Part shown: positions 23,359 to 28,096 of the stretch, in pieces
Position numbering within the stretch: position 1 is the first letter of the stretch
Layout: each line of letters begins with the position of its first letter
Assembly (NCBI GenBank): GCA_036388295.1
Contig: DASVSC010000310.1
Coordinates: 1-28,096, forward strand
Reading direction: 5' to 3'
Length of the DNA stretch: 28,096 bases
DNA from: RYN-431 sp036388295
GTDB taxonomy: Bacteria > Planctomycetota > Phycisphaerae > Tepidisphaerales > Tepidisphaeraceae
Program-made: the position numbers and the translations under genes
The notes under the pieces: model-generated
What the model was told of the DNA's origin: nothing
Databases searched by the model: none
What the model saw: the letters and a program-made list of their open reading frames with translations, nothing else

Positions 23359-24468
23359 ATGACCTCCACCACACCCGAGCTCCCGTTCTCCTGGCGAATG
23401 ACTGTGCTGATCGTCCTGCTCGCGATCGTCATGCACCTCTTTGCGCTGCACGCCCTGAAACGCCGCACGCCCCGGGCGCAGGCGCCGATCGACGTTGCGA
23501 TCCTCGGAGACGGCGCCAGTTACATCAGCGTCGGCCAGCAGTTGGCGGGCGGGCCGGAAGCGATGAGGTACGACCGGCGTGTGTTCCTGGGCTTCCCGCT
23601 GGTGATCGCCGGCGCGATCCGGCTGGGCATGGAGCCGCAGATCTTTTCGCTGGTTTTCTGTACGGTCGCGTGGGCGGCATTCCTGGTGCTGATGTCGCAC
23701 CTGCTGGGCGACTACGGCTACGGCGTTGTGGCCGCGGTCTTTCCGCCGACGATGGTCTTGGACACCACAATGGTGATGAACGAGCAGTTGACCCTGCTGC
23801 TCAGCGTCGCGGGGCTGATCCTAGCCCTGCGGGGCGGTCGCGTTGAACTCGTGGTTGCCGCGGCCCTGATCGCCTACGCGACGTTGGTCCGGCCGGTCGC
23901 CGTCTTCACCGGGGCCGGGGCCGCCGTCGGCGTGTATCGCGCCTTCGGGATGAAGCGGTCCTTGGCCTTTTGCGTCGCACTGGCCGTCAGCGGTTTGGCC
24001 ATTCACGGCTTGGTCACACAGCTTTACTGGAGCATTTTCGAGAGCTCGCAAATCTACCGCACCGAAGAGGGCGCTTACGGCAGCAGCGGGAGCCTTTTCA
24101 CGTACCCTTATGGTTCATTCGTGATGGCGATACGCAACGGAGAACTGGCTCAGCAGGCCTTCCTGTTCAAATGCGGTATCGCACTAGCCGGGATCGTCTG
24201 CCTGGCACTGCTGGTCCGCCGTGCGTGGCGGTGCCCGACGCCGCTTCACCTGGCACTCGTCACATGGGGCCTCTGCGGTTACGCGTTCGTCATTTGCATC
24301 GGCTCGTTCTGGGGCGCCCGCATTCATCCGCGGGGGCTGACGTGGATCCTGCCGTGCCTGATCGCTCCCGTGGTGCCATTGATTCCGCGCCGGCATTTCG
24401 GCCTGGTGGCGGGAGGCTTGGCGGTATTGACACTAAGTTATCTGTATTTCGCTCCTTATTCGTCTTGA
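23359..24468 (+). CDS. Polytopic membrane protein, GT-C glycosyltransferase-like
   Basis: A 369-aa membrane protein with about nine hydrophobic segments, the first at residues 13-33 (MTVLIVLLAIVMHLFALHAL). The first outer loop has ILGDGASYISVGQQLAGG, like the D-x-x-x-Y-x-x-x-A loop of polyprenyl-phosphate dependent GT-C enzymes (PMT/ArnT type), where the Asp is catalytic. Later come ALIAYATLVRPVAVF and a short C-terminus. It would use a lipid-linked sugar on the periplasmic side. The GT2 gene 75 bp downstream could make that lipid-linked donor. Family placement rests on topology and the loop only, so confidence in function is moderate. Confidence 0.7.
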   Translation: MTSTTPELPFSWRMTVLIVLLAIVMHLFALHALKRRTPRAQAPIDVAILGDGASYISVGQQLAGGPEAMRYDRRVFLGFPLVIAGAIRLGMEPQIFSLVFCTVAWAAFLVLMSHLLGDYGYGVVAAVFPPTMVLDTTMVMNEQLTLLLSVAGLILALRGGRVELVVAAALIAYATLVRPVAVFTGAGAAVGVYRAFGMKRSLAFCVALAVSGLAIHGLVTQLYWSIFESSQIYRTEEGAYGSSGSLFTYPYGSFVMAIRNGELAQQAFLFKCGIALAGIVCLALLVRRAWRCPTPLHLALVTWGLCGYAFVICIGSFWGARIHPRGLTWILPCLIAPVVPLIPRRHFGLVAGGLAVLTLSYLYFAPYSS

Positions 24469-24543
24469 GCTACCGTAGACGCCGGATGCCCGACTACGAA
24501 TGGGTCCGTCAGAGTTCGCAAAGCAGAAGGCGTTAGAGCAACC

Positions 24544-25254
24544 ATGAAGCTGTCGATCGTCATCCCGGTTTACAACGAAGGCCCCACCGTCCAGGAACTG
24601 ATCGCCCGCGTGGTGGCCGCGGCGCTGCCGGGGGGCATGGAGCGGGAGATTATCTGCGTCAACGACTGCTCCCGCGACGACACCGCCGCCCGGCTGGACG
24701 AACTGCCGGCGAAGTTTCCGGGTAGTGCGTTCGTCATCCGCCACAAGCCGGTCAATGAGGGCAAAGGGGCCGCCCTGCGGGACGGCTTCGCCTTGGCCAC
24801 CGGCGACATCGTGCTGGTGCAGGACGCCGACCTGGAATACGACCCCGACGACTACGTGAAGCTGCTGGAGCCGATCGTCGAAGGCAAGGCTGACGTGGTT
24901 TACGGCAGCCGCTTCATCGGCGAGCCGCACCGCGTGCTCTATTACTGGCACACCCTGGGTAACAAGTTCCTCACGACCATGTCCAACATGTTCACCAACC
25001 TGAACCTGACGGACATGGAGGTGTGCTACAAGGTCTTCAAACGCGACGTGCTGCAGCGGATTCAGATCAAGAGCAACCGCTTCGGCTTCGAGCCGGAAGT
25101 GACGGCCAAGATTGCCAAAATGCGGCCGCGGCTGCGGATTTACGAAGTGGGCGTCGCCTACTACGGCCGCAGCTACGAAGAGGGCAAAAAGATCACCTGG
25201 AAAGACGGCGTGAGCGCGATCCGGTGCATCGTGAAGTATGCCTTTACGGATTGA
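24544..25254 (+). CDS. GT2-family glycosyltransferase, DPM1-like
   Basis: A 236-aa inverting GT-A enzyme. It starts KLSIVIPVYNEGPTVQELI and shows VNDCSRDDTAARL, KPVNEGKGAALRDGF, DIVLVQDADLEYDPDDY (DxD) and DVVYGSRFIG, followed by CYKVFKRDVL and NRFGFEPEVTAKIAK, which are typical of polyprenyl-phosphate mannose or glucose synthases. It has no C-terminal membrane helices, unlike GtrB-type members. It probably makes a polyprenyl-phosphate sugar for the GT-C-like protein encoded just upstream. The sugar is unknown. Confidence 0.92.
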   Translation: MKLSIVIPVYNEGPTVQELIARVVAAALPGGMEREIICVNDCSRDDTAARLDELPAKFPGSAFVIRHKPVNEGKGAALRDGFALATGDIVLVQDADLEYDPDDYVKLLEPIVEGKADVVYGSRFIGEPHRVLYYWHTLGNKFLTTMSNMFTNLNLTDMEVCYKVFKRDVLQRIQIKSNRFGFEPEVTAKIAKMRPRLRIYEVGVAYYGRSYEEGKKITWKDGVSAIRCIVKYAFTD

Positions 25255-25329
25255 GGCTAGGTTTAACCATTAATCTCTGCCAGCAGCCATAAAAACGGCG
25301 GACCGAGCCTGCTCAACCCATGGGATGGC

Positions 25330-26454
25330 TTATTTCGAGCCCACCAATGCTCGACGCAGTTCGGCAGCCTCGGGCGTGGCGATGACTTCCAGTACGCGGG
25401 TCGCCAACGCGACGCGCCGTGTGGCGTCGTCGGTAATCGGCGCGGTGCTTAATCGGGACAACACTTGCTCGATCCGCACGCGGGCCTCGCCCCGGGCGGC
25501 GAGGCGGGCGTCGCGAAGGTACGGTTCGGCGGCGATGCCAAAACCGGGGAGCTTTTCCTCCGCGCCGTCGCGCTCGGCGATGCGCGTGTCATCGCCGGAC
25601 AGTTCGGCGATCGCGCCGGCCACGGCGGCGGCGTCCACCGGGCTTGGCTGCACATTCGCCTTTATCCACGCGACGGTCCGGTCGGTACCGATCACGAGCG
25701 TGTTGACCGCGTCGGGTTGCGTCGTGGTAGTGGCGTCGAGAGCAGTGGCAAAGGCGCTGGCGATAGCCGCGTCGTCGGGCCTCGTCACCGCGTCGGCCAC
25801 CAGCGGGGTGACGGTCAGGGACTTAACGCCCCAACTCTCGTCCAGAAGACTTTTCAGGCCCATTGCCTCCAACTTCAACGTCAGCGACGCGCCCTGGTGC
25901 GGCAGCAGCAGGACGAGGCGGTACGTGGCGTCCATCGGCACGAGTTGCGGCGGGCCGGGCTTGGGATAGTGGTAGCCCATCGTGTTCTGTTCGGCCGAGC
26001 CGGTCCATGCCGGCAGGAGGTCGCCGGGGACGGGTGACGGGTAGTTCTGCTTTTTGCCGTGCTCGTGGAAGCCGCGCGGCCGGTCGGGCAGGTTGCTGAA
26101 CGTGGTCGACAGCAGCACCGGCCCGCCGGGCACGCTCAGACGAAACTCGTCCGGGCCGTCGCCGGTGGTCTGGCTGATGGGGAAGGGGACGCTGCCGTCC
26201 CACGTCCGCAGGATCAGCAGTTCGCACTCGACGCGAACGAAGTCGTGAGCCGGCAGGGCGTCGCAGGTGGCGGTCACGCCCTCGTTAAAGAACGGCCCGT
26301 GGAACGTGACCCGGCCGTCGGGGCTGACGTCGGTATCGTCGCGCGACAGTTTCGGCTCGAACGACCCGGCCGGCGGGGCGGCGTGCGACAGTATCGCAAG
26401 CCCCAAGACGCCGCCGATCGCCATTGACCACACTGAGTCGCGTACGGTCCGCAT
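25330..26454 (-). CDS. Secreted protein with HEAT-like C-terminal segment, unknown function
   Basis: A 374-aa product starting with an export signal (MRTVRDSVWSMAIGGVLGLAILSHA, cleavage near SHA). The middle reads like a beta-rich adhesion or carbohydrate-binding domain: GRVTFHGPFFNEGVTATC, HDFVRVECELLIL, WDGS, and VLLSTTFSNLPDRPRGFHEHG. The C-terminal third is helical (LPGFGIAAEPYLRDARLAARGEARVRIEQVLSRL; TRVLEVIATPEAAELRRALV), a pattern recurrent at the ends of planctomycete repeat proteins. GGAGGGA 8 nt before the ATG at 26454 decides that start over 26487. It is divergent from the UDP-glucuronate decarboxylase gene. A function cannot be assigned. Confidence 0.8.
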   Translation of the reverse strand: MRTVRDSVWSMAIGGVLGLAILSHAAPPAGSFEPKLSRDDTDVSPDGRVTFHGPFFNEGVTATCDALPAHDFVRVECELLILRTWDGSVPFPISQTTGDGPDEFRLSVPGGPVLLSTTFSNLPDRPRGFHEHGKKQNYPSPVPGDLLPAWTGSAEQNTMGYHYPKPGPPQLVPMDATYRLVLLLPHQGASLTLKLEAMGLKSLLDESWGVKSLTVTPLVADAVTRPDDAAIASAFATALDATTTTQPDAVNTLVIGTDRTVAWIKANVQPSPVDAAAVAGAIAELSGDDTRIAERDGAEEKLPGFGIAAEPYLRDARLAARGEARVRIEQVLSRLSTAPITDDATRRVALATRVLEVIATPEAAELRRALVGSK

Positions 26455-26595
26455 CGTTCTTCCCTCCGCAAGTGGTTTATCTTTCACGTCGGCTTGCCGG
26501 GCGACGACCTATAACGCGTCGGACGAGGAATTTTGCCTCACACTATCGTTCGCGCACGCGCCATGATTTATAGTCCTGTCCAAAGGACCCTTCTC

Positions 26596-27531
26596 ATGCG
26601 CATCCTCATCTCCGGCGCGGCCGGCTTTCTCGGCTCGCATCTTACCGACCTGCTCCTCGGCCAAGGCCACGACGTGGTCGGCCTCGACAACTATATCACG
26701 GGCCGTAAAGAGAACATTGCCCACCTAACGGACAACAAGCACTACACGTTCGTTCAGGCCGACGTGATTCAGCCCGTTCAAATCGACGGCGCGATTGACC
26801 GCATCTACCACATGGCCAGCCCGGCCAGCCCCATCGGCTACGTCAAGCACCAGGTCGCCACGCTGAAAGTGAACAGCCAGGGCACCTGGAACCTGCTGGA
26901 ACTGGCCGAAGCCAAAAAAGCCCGCTTCCTGATGGCCAGCACCAGCGAATGCTACGGCGATCCGGCCGTCCACCCGCAGCCCGAAAGCTACTGGGGCAAC
27001 GTCAATCCCATCGGCATGCGCAGCATGTACGACGAGGCCAAACGCTTCAGCGAGGCCTGCACCATGGCCTACCACCGCGAGCGCGGCGTCGCCACCCGCC
27101 TGATCCGCATCTTCAACACCTACGGCCCGCGCATGGACCCGTACGACGGCCGCGTGGTCATCACCTTCATCAAGCAGGCCCTGCACAACGAGCCGCTCAC
27201 CATCTTCGGCGACGGCATGCAGACGCGCAGCCTCTGTTACGTCAGCGACCTGATCCGCGGCATTAACCTGACGATGGAAAGCGACTTCGTCGAACCGATC
27301 AACCTCGGCAACCCGAACGAGCTGACGATCCTCGACATCGCCAAGGAAATCCTGGCCCTGATCCCTCAGAGCACCAGCACGCTGGTGCACAAAGAAATGC
27401 CGCCGGACGACCCCAAGATCCGCAAGCCCGACATCACGCGGGCCAGGAAGGTCCTGGGCTGGGAGCCGGTCGTGTCGCGCAGCGACGGCTTGGCGAAGAT
27501 GATCGAGTTCTACCGCGACAGGTTGGTGTAA
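26596..27531 (+). CDS. uxs: UDP-glucuronate decarboxylase (UDP-xylose synthase)
   Basis: An NAD-dependent extended SDR enzyme that turns UDP-glucuronate into UDP-xylose. In 311 aa: the Rossmann GAAGFLGSHL loop at residues 7-16, LDNYITGRKENI, IYHMASPASP, the catalytic TSECYGDP and YDEAKRFSE (Y-x-x-x-K), RIFNTYGPRMDPYDGRVV, and FGDGMQTRSLCYVSDLI. NTYGPRM-P-DGRVV and MRSMYDEAKR are specific to the UXS group rather than to epimerases or dehydratases. AAAGGA lies 8 nt before the ATG at 26596; the frame is open to 26533, but the extension is not family-like. It feeds the glycosyltransferases in the window; UDP-glucuronate could come from the galU-kinase pair. Confidence 0.93.
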   Translation: MRILISGAAGFLGSHLTDLLLGQGHDVVGLDNYITGRKENIAHLTDNKHYTFVQADVIQPVQIDGAIDRIYHMASPASPIGYVKHQVATLKVNSQGTWNLLELAEAKKARFLMASTSECYGDPAVHPQPESYWGNVNPIGMRSMYDEAKRFSEACTMAYHRERGVATRLIRIFNTYGPRMDPYDGRVVITFIKQALHNEPLTIFGDGMQTRSLCYVSDLIRGINLTMESDFVEPINLGNPNELTILDIAKEILALIPQSTSTLVHKEMPPDDPKIRKPDITRARKVLGWEPVVSRSDGLAKMIEFYRDRLV

Positions 27532-27695
27532 CGGCGGAGCTGCGTGAACAGCAGCCCCAGCCACGCGACCGGAAACACTGCGGCCAGCCAGTCCACGTGC
27601 GTGATTCGAGCAACGGCCCAGCCAACGAGCACGGCCAACGGCCAGCCGAAAATCAGGGCAAGCAGCTTGTGTTTCGATCCCACCCGGCGCGACAT
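27510..27695 (-). CDS. Small two-helix membrane protein
   Basis: A 61-aa product, MSRRVGSKHKLLALIFGWP at the start then two hydrophobic segments (LALIFGWPLAVLVGWAVA and WLAAVFPVAWLGLLF) and a basic end (TQLRRYTNLSR). The composition of the two helices supports a real small membrane protein; the frame continues upstream to 27944 but there runs through repeats, so that part is rejected. It overlaps the 3' end of the convergent decarboxylase gene by 22 nt. There is no clear ribosome-binding site. Function unknown. Confidence 0.5.
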   Translation of the reverse strand: MSRRVGSKHKLLALIFGWPLAVLVGWAVARITHVDWLAAVFPVAWLGLLFTQLRRYTNLSR

Positions 27696-27774
27696 GACGG
27701 GCGAAGTGTAGGCACGCGCGGCTGTGCGTCCAAACGACGCTCGAACTACAGATCGCGGAGGGCCGTCTCTGGTT

Positions 27775-27801
27775 CCCTCTCCCGGTATGGCCGGGAGAGG
27801 G
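27775..27801. repeat. Intergenic hairpin repeat, family A, copy 4
   Basis: CCCTCTCCCGG and CCGGGAGAGGG with loop TATGG, inverted relative to the copies at 85 and 28031. Its expected continuation (TAGGGTGAGGGC) resumes only at 27947, after the inserted element at 27805-27946. Confidence 0.85.
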
Positions 27802-27804
27802 TTA

Positions 27805-27946
27805 GGTTGTGTCTGATGGGTCAGGTGAAGCCTGGAACTTCGAGTTCGGAGGCATTGTTGAAGCCCGTTGAAGACACTTAAAACACACTTCCGTCCCGCA
27901 CGACCACCCAAACAATTACCGTCCAAACGACCCATCAGACACAACC
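27805..27946. mobile_element. MITE-like element with 18-bp terminal inverted repeats and TA flanks
   Basis: A perfect 18-bp terminal inverted repeat, GGTTGTGTCTGATGGGTC at 27805-27822 and its complement at 27929-27946, encloses about 106 bp without a gene. TA flanks it at 27803-27804 and 27947-27948, as for IS630/Tc1-mariner targets. Joining the flanks restores the rest of the family-A repeat (GGGTAGGGTGAGGGC apart from one extra T), so the element inserted into an existing repeat. Other sequence from 27696 to 28096 shows only these repeats. Confidence 0.75.
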
Positions 27947-28030
27947 TAGGGTGAGGGCCGACGACGAAAGACTTCGCAGAAGCATTCGTCGGCCGACGTT
28001 CGGTGCTGTCCGGTCGAAGCCCTCACCCTA

Positions 28031-28057
28031 CCCTCTCCCGGCCATACCGGGAGAGGG
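28031..28057. repeat. Intergenic hairpin repeat, family A, copy 5
   Basis: CCCTCTCCCGG-CCATA-CCGGGAGAGGG preceded by AGCCCTCACCCTA, identical over about 40 bp to the copy near position 85 and in the same orientation. It marks the right end of the window. Confidence 0.85.
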
Positions 28058-28096
28058 AATCCAACGCTCGCTGCGCGAGCGGCGGTGACCCTGCTT

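Noticed and set aside
27696..27944. N-terminal extension of the small membrane protein frame
   Set aside because: It passes through two repeat families and the inserted element; the real start is probably near 27695.
1..28096. CRISPR arrays, rRNA or tRNA genes
   Set aside because: No regularly spaced direct repeats and no cloverleaf or rRNA-like stretches were recognised; the repeats here are inverted and irregularly spaced.

Overview
This is a GC-rich bacterial chromosomal window with short operons, frequent strand switches and many intergenic hairpin repeats. The gene content (stand-alone dnaK, PHP-type DnaE and PolX, PilZ, a plant-like glucuronokinase, a secreted protein ending in a HEAT-like tail) and the repeat style suggest a Planctomycetota-like organism, perhaps Phycisphaerae. 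That placement is inference from style; no rRNA or other marker is present.

Layout. 1-1445: hairpin repeat and hemL (-). 1446-1894: long inverted-repeat element. 1895-3903: dnaK (+) with a textbook terminator. 3946-7183: a GT4 glycosyltransferase, an unknown protein, a receiver-like protein with Asn at the phospho-Asp site, and an exported protein overlapping it. 7184-11207: repeat cluster and dnaE (-), which carries one copy of an intergenic palindromic element inside its reading frame. 11315-13737: AF2212-like antitoxin/VapC pair and polX (+). 13738-16450: repeats, then galU, a GxxExxY gene bounded by inverted repeats, and a glucuronokinase-like GHMP kinase (all -). 16534-19160: coiled-coil membrane protein (+), MarR regulator (-), PilZ protein (+), ABC ATPase (-). 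19161-20174: a strong hairpin and a REP-associated tyrosine transposase (RAYT) between two same-orientation REP pairs. 20194-21600: leuC (-). 21873-25254: polysaccharide cluster (O-antigen ligase/polymerase-like, GT-C-like, GT2). 25330-27531: secreted protein (-) and UDP-glucuronate decarboxylase (+). 27510-28096: small membrane protein and a 142-bp MITE-like element inserted in another repeat.

Genes working together. A glycan theme runs through the window. GalU and the kinase could supply UDP-glucose and/or UDP-glucuronate, the decarboxylase would convert UDP-glucuronate to UDP-xylose, and the GT4, GT2, GT-C-like and Wzy/WaaL-like proteins could assemble or polymerise a surface polysaccharide. 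A second theme is genome maintenance (DnaE, PolX, DnaK).

The most distinctive signal is repeat traffic. At least seven inverted-repeat families are present: one sits in frame in dnaE, one appears to have placed a GxxExxY gene into a spacer of about 22 nt in an operon, one brackets a RAYT, and one is nested inside another repeat.
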